Shown: positions 36,700-45,900 of the stretch, one piece after another
How positions within the stretch are numbered: the first letter of the stretch is position 1
How the letters are laid out: each line of letters opens with the position of its first letter
Source of the DNA: Taishania sp045629585
Lineage (GTDB): Bacteria; Bacteroidota; Bacteroidia; Flavobacteriales_D; Crocinitomicaceae
NCBI GenBank assembly: GCA_045629585.1
Contig: JAZQRM010000059.1
Coordinates: 5,932 to 69,931, forward strand
Reading direction: 5' to 3'
DNA length: 64,000 nucleotides
The notes under the pieces: model-generated
What the model saw: the letters and a program-made list of their open reading frames with translations, nothing else
Told to the model about the DNA's origin: nothing
Database searches by the model: none
Position numbers and translations under genes: made by a program

Positions 36700-37614
36700 T
36701 TACTTAATCCATATTTTCATGCCATCCTCCACGTAAATGGAGTTTTCAAAATGAGCTTTGGCTTCTTGGACGTGTAAATCTGAATCGGGGTAACGCGCGC
36801 TTAAATGCCCCATATACAAGGTTTTTACATTTGCCATTTGGGCAATACGAGCAGCCTGAGACGCTGTTGAATGTAATGTTTTCTTGGCATTTGCTTTATG
36901 TGCGTCTATAAATGTTGCTTCATGATACAATGCTGTCACATGCTCAATAAAAGGAACAATCGTTTCCCAATACGCTGTGTCAGAGCAATAAGCATAACTT
37001 AAAACTGGTTTTTTGGGCAATGTCAACTCCTCCGCTTTAAAGAGAATACCCTCATCAGTAAGTACGTCCTCCCCTGCCTTTATGCGATGGACATATTCCA
37101 ACTTCATTCCTGGGATACTCATTACTTCTGGTCGAAGATTTCTACTTTTTTGCTTTTCAACGATTCGAAAACCGTTTGTTGGCACTTTATGTTTTAGAGG
37201 GAAAGCGTGGATCTCAATCGCATTATCTTCAAAAATGAGCCCTGAAAAATCTCCATTTAACTCTTGAAAATCGATGTCAAAATCAATTGGATTTCCATCC
37301 AACTCCAATTGCATTAATATGATTTCTTTAAGCCCTTTTGGGGCGAATATTTTCAACCCCGTATCTCGTCCGAGTAAACGCATGGTAGAAATTAATCCAA
37401 CTAGACCAAAGAAATGATCGCCATGAAGATGAGATATTAAGATGATATCGAGTCTTTGCATCTTAACGCCAAAACGTCGCATCTGTAGCTGAGTTGCTTC
37501 ACCACAATCAATGAGAATATGCCGATTTTGGCAACTTATGTATTGCGCGGTTGTATTTCTTACATTTGTAGGAATTGCCGCACTACTACCTAAAATAGTG
37601 ACTTCAAACTTCAC
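36700..37614 (-). CDS. rnz: Ribonuclease Z
   Basis: 304 residues, the short RNase Z form. N-terminal TILGSSAAIPT, the metal motif SHLHGDHFFG (residues 61-70, two zinc sites), AYCSDTAYW and the C-terminal YMGHLSARY with HEATF complete the beta-lactamase-fold nuclease that trims tRNA 3' ends. The start is GTG at 37614-37612, directly abutting the stop codon of the STAS gene, so translation is probably coupled. Confidence 0.95.
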   Translation of the reverse strand: MKFEVTILGSSAAIPTNVRNTTAQYISCQNRHILIDCGEATQLQMRRFGVKMQRLDIILISHLHGDHFFGLVGLISTMRLLGRDTGLKIFAPKGLKEIILMQLELDGNPIDFDIDFQELNGDFSGLIFEDNAIEIHAFPLKHKVPTNGFRIVEKQKSRNLRPEVMSIPGMKLEYVHRIKAGEDVLTDEGILFKAEELTLPKKPVLSYAYCSDTAYWETIVPFIEHVTALYHEATFIDAHKANAKKTLHSTASQAARIAQMANVKTLYMGHLSARYPDSDLHVQEAKAHFENSIYVEDGMKIWIK

Positions 37615-37950
37615 TTATAATTGACCTTTTGCTTCTTCTAAATTATCAACAATTGAAAATACTTTATCCAACTGAGCGATTTGAATCATTTTTAACACCA
37701 TGGAAGATAAACCGCATAGAATGAATTTACCATTCACCTCTTTACACATCCTATTCCCCATAAGGATAGCACTTAATCCGGTAGAATCACAATATTTTGT
37801 AGCAGACAAATCAAGCACAACTGACTGAACTGCATTTTTATTCAATACACTAAATTCAGCCTTCAGATCTGCTGCATTGGAAGCATCTAACTTTTCCACC
37901 AATGTTTTCACGACTGCTGTATTACGATATTGCGTTGTTTCAAATTTCAT
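37615..37950 (-). CDS. STAS-domain protein, anti-sigma antagonist type
   Basis: 111 residues from ATG 37950; a TTG at 37977 would add nine residues. A single STAS domain with VVLDLSATKYCDSTGLSAIL, where the Ser of CDST is the phosphorylatable position of SpoIIAA-like proteins. There is no anti-sigma kinase gene adjacent, although a SiaB-like kinase lies at 42398-42961. Coupled directly to rnz downstream and 33 bases below pyrB. Confidence 0.88.
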   Translation of the reverse strand: MKFETTQYRNTAVVKTLVEKLDASNAADLKAEFSVLNKNAVQSVVLDLSATKYCDSTGLSAILMGNRMCKEVNGKFILCGLSSMVLKMIQIAQLDKVFSIVDNLEEAKGQL

Positions 37951-37983
37951 GTTCTTGATTTGATTCAAAAATAACAATTTTTC

Positions 37984-38913
37984 TTATCTGCCGATTTTTG
38001 AAGCTAATAAATAAATACAAGCCATTCTTACAGCCACACCATTTTCCACTTGCTGAAGAATGATTGATTGTTTAGAATCTGCTACGTCACTTGTAATTTC
38101 CACCCCTCTATTAATAGGCCCTGGATGCATAATCACAATTTCTTTCTCTAGGGAGTCCAAAATCTCTTTTGTCAATCCAAACTGCATTGAATATTCACGT
38201 AAAGAAGGGAAATATTTTATATCCTGACGCTCTAACTGGATGCGCAGCATATTAGCTACATCACACCATTCCAAAGCTTTCCTCAGATTGTGTTCCACTT
38301 TAACCCCTAACTCATGAATGTATTTAGGAATTAACGTTGTTGGTCCACAAACCATCACTTCAGCCCCTAGTTTTTGCAAACAATAAATATTAGACAATGC
38401 CACTCGGGAATGTAGAATATCTCCTACAATTACCACCTTCTTGCCTTCAACACTTCCTAACTTTTCGCGAATCGAATAAGCATCTAATAAGGCTTGAGTT
38501 GGATGTTCATGCGTTCCATCTCCAGCGTTTATAATCTTAGCGTTAACGCGTTCGGATAAGAATTTTGCGGCACCTGGATTTGGATGACGCATTACAACAA
38601 GATCAACTTTCATTGATAATATGTTGTTTACCGTATCGACTAACGTTTCGCCTTTTTTTACAGAGGACGACGCTGCGCTAAAATTAACTACATCAGCAGA
38701 TAGTCTTTTTTCAGCTAATTCAAAAGAAAGTCTTGTACGTGTTGAGTTTTCAAAAAACAGATTGGCTATCGTTATATCACGAAGCGAAGGAACTTTTTTG
38801 ATTGGACGATTGATTACTTGTTTAAAGGAATCTGCAGTTGTTAAAATCAACTCAATATCTTCTTTAGTAAGATCTCGAATTCCAATGATATGATCAACGC
38901 TTAAATTATTCAT
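37984..38913 (-). CDS. pyrB: Aspartate carbamoyltransferase, catalytic subunit
   Basis: 309 residues, full length. The carbamoyl-phosphate site is FFENSTRTRLSFELAEKRL, followed by AASSSVKKGETLVDT, GDGTHEHPTQALLD and MHPGPINRGVE. It makes carbamoyl aspartate in pyrimidine synthesis. Its ATG overlaps the end of pyrR by 8 bases. No regulatory-chain pyrI gene is nearby. Confidence 0.97.
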   Translation of the reverse strand: MNNLSVDHIIGIRDLTKEDIELILTTADSFKQVINRPIKKVPSLRDITIANLFFENSTRTRLSFELAEKRLSADVVNFSAASSSVKKGETLVDTVNNILSMKVDLVVMRHPNPGAAKFLSERVNAKIINAGDGTHEHPTQALLDAYSIREKLGSVEGKKVVIVGDILHSRVALSNIYCLQKLGAEVMVCGPTTLIPKYIHELGVKVEHNLRKALEWCDVANMLRIQLERQDIKYFPSLREYSMQFGLTKEILDSLEKEIVIMHPGPINRGVEITSDVADSKQSIILQQVENGVAVRMACIYLLASKIGR

Positions 38914-39457
38914 TCGTCTCTGGTGTATACAGTATTACTTTATCTTCTCCTTCAATTTCTTTCCATTCAACACTTACGCGTTCGGCATCCAATGTATCCA
39001 CAGAATGTCCCACGTAATCGGGCTGAATAGGTAAATCTCTATTAAATCTTCGATCAATTAATATCAACAACTCCACTTTGGATGGTCTACCATATGCCAA
39101 TAAAGCATCCAATCCTGCACGAATTGTTCTACCGGTAAAAAGTACATCATCAACAAGGACAATTTTTTTACCTTCAATTGAAAAATCTATGTTTGTTACG
39201 CTTGGAATAAGCGGTTTTTCTCTTCTTCTGAAATCATCTCGGTAAAAAGTGATATCCAAAAAGCCGCATTTAACGTCATGTCCAAGAATAGTTTCCAATT
39301 CTTGCTTCAAGCGTTTTACGACATTAACCCCTCTTGGTTGAAGACCGATAAGTACGGTTTCCGAGAAATCGTTGTGTGATTCAATAAGTTGATGACAAAG
39401 CCTTTTTAGGGTCAACTCAAAATGGCGTTTGTTCAAAATGACTTGCTTTTCCATCAT
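38906..39457 (-). CDS. pyrR: PyrR bifunctional regulator/uracil phosphoribosyltransferase
   Basis: 183 residues with a type I phosphoribosyltransferase fold; the PRPP loop is KIVLVDDVLFTGRTIRAGLD and the N-terminal part has VLIGLQPRGV. In many bacteria PyrR binds pyr mRNA to cause attenuation and has a weak UPRT activity. I did not see a convincing attenuator before the gene, where only 56 bases separate it from the SUI1 gene's far side, so regulation here is open. Confidence 0.92.
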   Translation of the reverse strand: MMEKQVILNKRHFELTLKRLCHQLIESHNDFSETVLIGLQPRGVNVVKRLKQELETILGHDVKCGFLDITFYRDDFRRREKPLIPSVTNIDFSIEGKKIVLVDDVLFTGRTIRAGLDALLAYGRPSKVELLILIDRRFNRDLPIQPDYVGHSVDTLDAERVSVEWKEIEGEDKVILYTPETNE

Positions 39458-39513
39458 TACAAATGTACTTAATTGTAGGGTAAATTAAAGGTGTTTTCGT
39501 TAAAAAAATCGAT

Positions 39514-39858
39514 TTAGCCCCCTTTTCTTTTCACTTGATATCCATCCGACTGTAAAATGGTCATTATTTTATCTCTAAAATCTCCTTGAATCAATATTTC
39601 GCCATCTTTAGCACTACCTCCTACTCCGCATTTAGATTTCAAGCTCTTCCCTAATTCTTTCAAATCATCATCTGCGCCTACAAAGCCTTCTACTAAAGTT
39701 ACTACTTTCCCACCTCTTGATTTTTTATCCAAAGATACATATAGTTTTTGCTGATTATTTGGAAGGCTTTCTACTTCGTCATTCTCGTCAAACTCATATC
39801 CAAAATTAGGATTGGTTGAATAGACCACATTTACACGTTCTTTTTTACTTTTTGCCAT
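39514..39858 (-). CDS. SUI1/YciH-type translation factor homologue
   Basis: 114 residues. The C-terminal 75 residues form the SUI1 fold (KVVTLVEGFVGADDDLKELG, KSKCGVGGSAKDGEILIQGD, KIMTILQSDGYQVKRKGG). Bacterial homologues resemble eIF1 and may influence start-site choice, but the role is not settled. It follows the glycerophosphodiesterase-like gene by 2 bases and precedes pyrR on the same strand. Confidence 0.9.
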   Translation of the reverse strand: MAKSKKERVNVVYSTNPNFGYEFDENDEVESLPNNQQKLYVSLDKKSRGGKVVTLVEGFVGADDDLKELGKSLKSKCGVGGSAKDGEILIQGDFRDKIMTILQSDGYQVKRKGG

Positions 39859-39860
39859 TT

Positions 39861-40655
39861 CTAATTCTTTTCAATTAATGCTGTTTTTATATTGTCGACC
39901 ACAACATAATCGGGGTATTTCTTCATTGCTTCTTTGATTCCTTTGGGTGATCGGGCATTAAAGATAAGTACCTCGAGCTTTTTATCTTGCAAAGTAGCAA
40001 CTTCTTGTTTTGAAATAAAAGCATTTTTTACAAATACACCTTTCAATCGATGCGCATTGCTTATTACAAATTCTAAATCAGCTTGGCTATCCATTTCATA
40101 ATAAACTTTAATTCCATTTTGCAACAAGAACTCTGCAAAGGAACGATTTTTACAAATAAAACGATAATCAAATCCTTGTGCAACCTCCATAAAAATAGTT
40201 AACTGATGGATATAGGTCTGAAAATCTACATTTTGCCCGGTTGTTGCATTATATATTTTCAAATCGAAGAAAAAAGTCTGTCCCATTCCATAAGACAATA
40301 TATAAGGGTTAAATTGTACGAGTTTCTCTTTATGTATAGACGTATAATTGGCCAATTTGAGTTCCTCCGTTGTATAATCACTTATACTCCCTGATTTAAG
40401 CGATGTCCTCGCCATATTATCATCGTGAAAAAGCCATAGTCTACCATCCTTATCCATCTGAACATCCAATTCAACACCATCGCAACCAATATGGCTGAGT
40501 GCTAATTCTATCGATTCCATTGAATTATCAACAAAAATAGAATGCGGAACAGTCAAACCATTTCCAGCATGACCAATTACCTTTACTTTTGAAAAAGTTT
40601 CCTTATTACAACCAAATAGTACGCCTAAAACTATGAAAATGTATTTAAAACGCAT
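39861..40655 (-). CDS. Glycerophosphodiester phosphodiesterase-like lipoprotein
   Basis: 264 residues. N-terminal lipobox (VLGVLFGCNK; Cys16). The barrel resembles GDPD enzymes: VIGHAGNG, SMESIELALSHIGCDGVELD and LWLFHDDNMARTS. The first motif in active enzymes is usually HRG with the Arg binding phosphate; here it is HAG, so activity is uncertain, while the second His and the Glu/Asp metal ligands (ELD) remain. Overlaps the upstream outer-membrane-type gene by 11 bases and is followed by the SUI1 gene after 2. Confidence 0.8.
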   Translation of the reverse strand: MRFKYIFIVLGVLFGCNKETFSKVKVIGHAGNGLTVPHSIFVDNSMESIELALSHIGCDGVELDVQMDKDGRLWLFHDDNMARTSLKSGSISDYTTEELKLANYTSIHKEKLVQFNPYILSYGMGQTFFFDLKIYNATTGQNVDFQTYIHQLTIFMEVAQGFDYRFICKNRSFAEFLLQNGIKVYYEMDSQADLEFVISNAHRLKGVFVKNAFISKQEVATLQDKKLEVLIFNARSPKGIKEAMKKYPDYVVVDNIKTALIEKN

Positions 40656-41229
40656 AACGCACTCCTATTTCAGCTGAATAATTAAAGCTCCAATTACTTC
40701 TTCTTTGAGGGCTTTTCAGTAATTGTTCTGAAGAAGCACCAGCTAACAGGCGCGTACCCACTTTCCACTTCTTTCCATAATACATTTGTACTCCAGCGAA
40801 AAAATCATGGTATAACACCTTTGCTTTAGCGGCTTTATAATAGGTAAAACCAGCTAATGAATAGGTGAAAACTGGACCAAATATCCATCTTGTATCACGA
40901 ATACAATCATAAGAAGCTCCAATATAAAACTGTGGTGCAAAACGTTGTTGAAATAGGGTTCGGTTAATTCCATAACCTATTCCAGCTCTATATTCGAATG
41001 ATTTGTGGGAAAATACATATCCTAGTTGGTGATAGAGATCAAAACTAGAAAGAGTGATTTGCGATTCTACCGCATGCATAAATTCTTTCTGTGTGGTCCT
41101 AAAATGACCATCCAAATAATAATAATCGGGCTGATTTTGAGAAAATCCAAGAGAAGCTCCAATGATTAGAGTCAAAAAGGGGTAATAAAAACGGGGGGGT
41201 ATGTGATCCAGCATCCTACACATCTTCAT
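40645..41229 (-). CDS. Outer-membrane beta-barrel-like protein of unknown function
   Basis: About 194 residues from ATG 41229 (other ATGs at 41223 and 41214; a start at 41289 would overlap the Cys-rich gene). An N-terminal hydrophobic segment (FLTLIIGASLGFSQ) looks like a signal peptide. The rest alternates aromatic and polar residues (FEYRAGIGYGINRTLFQQ, FTYSLAGFTYYK, YSAEIGVRYAF) and ends in Phe, typical of small outer-membrane barrels. No family recognised. It overlaps the GDPD-like gene. Confidence 0.7.
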   Translation of the reverse strand: MKMCRMLDHIPPRFYYPFLTLIIGASLGFSQNQPDYYYLDGHFRTTQKEFMHAVESQITLSSFDLYHQLGYVFSHKSFEYRAGIGYGINRTLFQQRFAPQFYIGASYDCIRDTRWIFGPVFTYSLAGFTYYKAAKAKVLYHDFFAGVQMYYGKKWKVGTRLLAGASSEQLLKSPQRRSNWSFNYSAEIGVRYAF

Positions 41230-41257
41230 TTCTGGAAACAAAAATACAAAGAATGAC

Positions 41258-41401
41258 TTATAATTTGGGACATTTTTTACAATGTACACCTTTCTTTTTA
41301 TACTTTTTACAACATTCTTTTTTTTTGCTACATGAGCAATTTGAACATGTTAAAGCAAATATTTCTTCTTTTTCCTGACGAGGAGTTTCTTGTACCTTCA
41401 T
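41258..41401 (-). CDS. 47-residue Cys/Lys-rich protein, metallothionein-like
   Basis: ATG at 41401, TAA at 41260-41258. An acidic N-terminal third is followed by CSNCSCSKKKECC and HCKKCPKL: seven Cys in 26 residues, spaced CxxCxC, CC, CxxC, with 14 Lys overall. This resembles small metal-binding proteins, but I know of no named family with this exact pattern. Its ATG is 23 bases below a flavobacterial -7 element, and two copies of an 11-bp motif flank that promoter, so it is likely transcribed and regulated. It ends 28 bases above the outer-membrane-type gene. Confidence 0.6.
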   Translation of the reverse strand: MKVQETPRQEKEEIFALTCSNCSCSKKKECCKKYKKKGVHCKKCPKL

Positions 41402-41415
41402 CTTTATTTAGAATT

Positions 41416-41459
41416 ATTCCAAACAAAGTTAAACTTTTATTTATATTAATTCCAAACAA
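41416..41459 (-). promoter_or_regulatory. Promoter with twin 11-bp motif before the Cys-rich gene
   Basis: On the minus strand TTG (41455-41453), 21 bases, then TAACTTTG (41431-41424) gives a promoter. The motif TTGTTTGGAAT occurs twice, at 41459-41449 (overlapping the -33 site) and 41426-41416 (overlapping the -7 site), 33 bases apart, that is about three helical turns. Confidence 0.55.
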
Positions 41460-41471
41460 GTGTGTTTTTTA

Positions 41472-42374
41472 TCAAAAAAATAATTGACTAGCTACACGAT
41501 AGGTATTAGCATGGGCCTCTACCACTGTTTTTATATCAGGTGAATAACCTCCTCCCATGGTACAAACAACAGGGATATGGAATTCCTTACAAAAAGACAA
41601 AACCATCAAGTCTCTTTCTTTACATTCATCTATACTTAAGGCTAAACGACCTAATTTATCACTTTTTAAAACATCTACCCCACTTTGAAAAAAGATAAAC
41701 TCAGGTTGCACAAGTTGTTTCAACTCCATTAATTGTTTTTCGAGTACAGTTAGATAAGTTAAACCATTACAATTGTCATCTAGTTCGACATCTCTAAAAG
41801 AACGTTCTTTTCGAAGAGGGTAGTTATTTTTTCCATGCATTGAAAAGGTGAAAACATTTTTTGAATCACTAAAAATTTCTGCGGTTCCTTGCCCTTGATG
41901 TACGTCTAAATCAACAATCAACACCCTTTCAACCTTTTGATCATCTATTAAAGCCTGTGCAGCCACCGCTTGATCATTCAGCATACAAAATCCTTCCCCT
42001 TTATTCGAATACGCGTGATGAGTTCCTCCAGCTATGTTAAATGAAATCCCGTCTTCTAAAGCATAAAGGGCACATTTACGCGTTCCTTCCACCAAAGTCA
42101 ATTCTCTTTCAACCAACTCCTTGTTATGCAGGAAACCTGTAATCCGCTGCTCTCTAGGAGACAAATTTAACTGCATGAAATTAGCAACATATTCAGGGGC
42201 ATGAACTGCTTGCAAATATTTGACATCACATAAATCAGGCTTAAAAAGTTGTTTTTCCTCAATCGTTCCCTCGTATAAAAGCTGGCGTGGCAACAAATCG
42301 TATTTCTGAATTGGAAATTTATGTCCTGTTGGCAGAGGGAAATAGTAATTATCGCTATAGGCGATTTTAAACAT
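41472..42374 (-). CDS. Histone deacetylase family protein, class IV-like
   Basis: 300 residues. Zinc-hydrolase motifs: GGTHHAYSNKGEGFCMLND, then VDLDVHQGQGTAEIF with the zinc Asp and His, SGVDVLKSDKLGRL and MGGGYS. The DVHQGxGTA form resembles class IV/HDAC11-like bacterial members. These enzymes remove acyl groups from lysines, polyamines or other amides; the target is unknown. It is the third gene of an operon with the SiaB-like kinase and the giant surface protein (23-base gap). Confidence 0.92.
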   Translation of the reverse strand: MFKIAYSDNYYFPLPTGHKFPIQKYDLLPRQLLYEGTIEEKQLFKPDLCDVKYLQAVHAPEYVANFMQLNLSPREQRITGFLHNKELVERELTLVEGTRKCALYALEDGISFNIAGGTHHAYSNKGEGFCMLNDQAVAAQALIDDQKVERVLIVDLDVHQGQGTAEIFSDSKNVFTFSMHGKNNYPLRKERSFRDVELDDNCNGLTYLTVLEKQLMELKQLVQPEFIFFQSGVDVLKSDKLGRLALSIDECKERDLMVLSFCKEFHIPVVCTMGGGYSPDIKTVVEAHANTYRVASQLFF

Positions 42375-42397
42375 GTTCCATATTTTTTGAAGCGAAT

Positions 42398-42961
42398 TTA
42401 TTTATTGCGGTTTATTTGAAGTTCCACAACAAGTATAGGCTCATCACTTGGAAAGAAGATACTGTACTCAATTGGATTTTTAGAGTGTTTTCTCATTGCG
42501 ACAAACCCCAATCCGGAGTGACTTTCAGTCAACAACAACCCTTCTTTCAGGTATTTATTATATAATCGATTTAATTCGACCTCATCATGATTATTTAGGT
42601 TTCCAATAAAATTTATGGCTGTATTCTTACTTTCAGGTTTTATAAATCCTCCCAAAATCAATTTATAATTCATTGGATTTTTAGCCAATATAATAAAAGA
42701 ATCTGTACTCGATTCTTGTCTTAAATCACCCGATAAAAGAATATTCTGTACCCCTTCAACGAGAATAGAAAAAAGCCGTCTAATTACGGCCTTTTTATCT
42801 CCATACTTTAGTACATCTCCATCCAATCGCAAAGCTAGTGCAAGAATTAGCTCGTCATCTACTTTACCGCAATGATTAAAAACAATGGTATAATTTAATT
42901 CTTCTCTATAAATTGAATAATAGGATTCATAGAGATTTGTCAATTTATTTTTTTGTTCCAA
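42398..42961 (-). CDS. SiaB-like protein kinase (DUF6272)
   Basis: 187 residues, starting with TTG at 42961; no ATG is available before the conserved region. The sequence fits the SiaB family as I recall it: an N-terminal LYESYYSIYREELNYTIVFN, a helix with LVEGVQNILLSGD in the place of an N-box of a degenerate histidine-kinase-type ATPase fold, and SGLGFVAMRK in the place of a G-box. In Pseudomonas, SiaB phosphorylates a STAS protein. It begins 5 bases after the stop of the giant surface protein gene. Confidence 0.8.
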   Translation of the reverse strand: MEQKNKLTNLYESYYSIYREELNYTIVFNHCGKVDDELILALALRLDGDVLKYGDKKAVIRRLFSILVEGVQNILLSGDLRQESSTDSFIILAKNPMNYKLILGGFIKPESKNTAINFIGNLNNHDEVELNRLYNKYLKEGLLLTESHSGLGFVAMRKHSKNPIEYSIFFPSDEPILVVELQINRNK

Positions 42962-42966
42962 AACTT

Positions 42967-45900
42967 TTATTTTTTAGAATCTACAATTGTAACAAATCCA
43001 TGAAATTTATCTCCTTTCTCGGTTTGAACCATGTAGGTATAAACTCCATCCATGACAGGTTTACCGTGTTTATCTTTTCCGTTCCATTCATTTTTATAAT
43101 TCTCTGTTTCGAATACAATATTCCCCCAACGATCTAATATTAATACATAAGTATTAGGTAAAACCGGTCCTAAATCAAAGAAATCATTAACCCCATCTCC
43201 ATTTGCCGTGATAACATTCGGTATTTGTAAATCTGCAAAAACTACAACTTCGATGGAATCCCTTAGTACGCAACCGTCTGCACTCACTGCGGTCACTACC
43301 ACAGTTACATATCCACCAGCTGTAAATACTGAATCAATTTGATCCAATCCTGTATTGTAATTAACTTCTCCAATAGACCAAGAGTGTCCACCAAGCAAGA
43401 CGGAACTTTCTGCCGTAAAAACAATTGGCGTATTTATGATCGCAGGAGCGGGAAGATAAGAAATTGCTAAATCTGGTAAATCTGGTGCAGCTACTCCAAA
43501 ACTTGCACTAGCTTCACAACCATTAGCATCCGTTACTACGACGCTATAGGTTCCTCCCACAAGATTTATCACATCAATTGTTGTTGCTCCATTACTCCAC
43601 AAATAAGTGTATGGTTGTGTACCATTAGCAACTGAAACACCTGTTATCGAACCTCCAGTTAAACACGTTTGAGCTGTAATTGCTACTGCAGGTGAAATGA
43701 TCGGTATCTGCGGTGCTATTAAAACAAACGAATCTTCCAGTGTACAGCCTTGATTATCCGTCACCCTTAGAGAATAAACACCTGGATCCACATCAGTGAG
43801 GTATTGTGAGGTATTGTTAGTTGTTGTCCATAGATACGTGTAAGGTGCTTGACCTCCAGTGACTTGATACCCAACAACTCCCCCTCCGTCCAAACAAGTT
43901 GGTTGATTTACGGTCGGATTTATCGCGTAACGCGGGAAATCAGGTCCAGTTATTTGAACTACCTCCGAGATTACTTCACACGAATTTTCATCGCGCACCG
44001 TTAAAGTATAAAAACCGGGAATAGCATTATTTAAAGTAGTGGAATTGGTTTGAACTACATTCACGCCGTTATTAAACGAATACGTGTAAGGTCCTTGTCC
44101 ACCCGCGATGACCCAACCAGATATTTGCCCTAAGACGTCACATGTTGCGTTTCTTACTGCTACTGTTCCTGTCAAAGTCATTTCAGGTATTTCAGTTATG
44201 GTGTAGTCACGTGTTACAATACACCCACTTGCATCTACCACACGTAAGGTATAAACACCAGCTAAGGTACTTGTTAGATTATAAGGTGCAGTAACTGTTG
44301 TTCCTTCCCAAGAAACTGTATATGGAGCTGTTCCTCCGGTAATTGAAACATCCGTAATCATCCCCGGTCGATTACAAGTTATTTCGACTGCAGTCCCATC
44401 TCCTAAAATAGGGCTATTCACATTTCCGACCTCCAAAGCGTCTGATTGTGCACTACAACCATTTACGTCAGTTACTGTTAGTACATATCCGCCTGCTGCT
44501 GTAACGTCCAAATCTAGAGACGTACTATTTACACCATTCCACGCATATACAAAAGGAGCTGTTCCTCCGCTCACCGTAACCCCTGCTATCCGACCTGTAC
44601 CAGTACATAGAACTGGTGTTACAACAGCGTTGGTGGTAATAATACTTGGATCAGTTAATCTGTCAATTACTATTTCATTTGAAATAGTTGAACATCCTAA
44701 TGCATCAGTAACAGTAACCGTATAATTCCCTGCCGCCAACGAGGCATTATTTCCAATCGTCTCGCCATCTGACCAAGTCAAAGTATATGGTGCGACACCT
44801 TCTGTAACAGCTGTAACACTTGCTGAACCAAGAGTATTACATGATTGATGAGTCAAAACGCTTAAACCATTAATCTGCGGCAAATTCACCTGGTTTACAT
44901 CGTATGGTCCGCTTGTCACCACACAACCATTCGCATCTGCTACTCGTAAAGTATACGAACCAGGAGTCGCTGTAGCGTAATTAAGACCTGCTGACGGACT
45001 TAAGTTATACGTGTAAATGTAAGGAGCTACTCCACCTGATACAGACAACCCCGTAATGCTACCATTTCCATTACAGGAAATAGGTGTTATAATCGCTGTT
45101 CCACCAATGATGGGCGCATCTGGATTAACAAGAGAATAAGTATTTGAACTTGCAGAACATCCATTTGCATCTGTCACGACTAAGGTATAATCACCTGCGG
45201 GTATTGAAGTTAAGTCAATCCCTGTTCCACCACCAGTCCAAGCATAAGTTAGAGTACCTACACCTCCATTAACGGATAAACCAGTAATTGCCCCTCCTTG
45301 CAAACATGTTGGCTGCACAATTGTTGGAGTCCCTATAATCTGAGGTTCTGATTGATTTCCTATTGCTATTGTATTTGATTGAATGGAGCAACCATTTGCG
45401 TCAGTTGCTGTCAAAACATATGTTCCTACTGGAGCATTTGATAATGTACTTGTTGTTTGTGTAGAATTTGACCAAGAGAAATTTAATCCTGTTGGAGGTA
45501 TAAAAGTAAATCCAGAAATAGATCCACCTGAATTACACGTTGCATCAACAACGGTTGGAGTACCACTGATTGAAGGTCCAGGTATATTGGAAATCGTATA
45601 AGGTCCGAATGTACTAATACAACCATTGTTATCTGTAACAACAAAAGTGTATGAACCTGCAGATAAAGACTGATTTAAACTCGTTACGGCATTTCCATTT
45701 AAAGTAATACTTTGTACTCCACTTGGAGCATTGACAACCATTCCATTCACCCCTCCTAATCCATTACAATTCTGAGGTGTTATCGTTGGCGCTGTTGTCA
45801 GTGTTGGACCAGAGATACCAACTAGTTCATAAGGTCCTGCTTGTGTAGCGCATCCACCAGGAGAAGTAACTGTCAAAGTATATGATCCCGCTGCAACATT

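Noticed and set aside
38906..39513. PyrR-responsive attenuator before pyrR
   Set aside because: Only 56 bases precede the gene and no anti-terminator/terminator pair is visible.
41230..41289. Extended start for the outer-membrane-type gene at 41289
   Set aside because: It would overlap the Cys-rich gene, and the signal peptide begins after the ATG at 41229.
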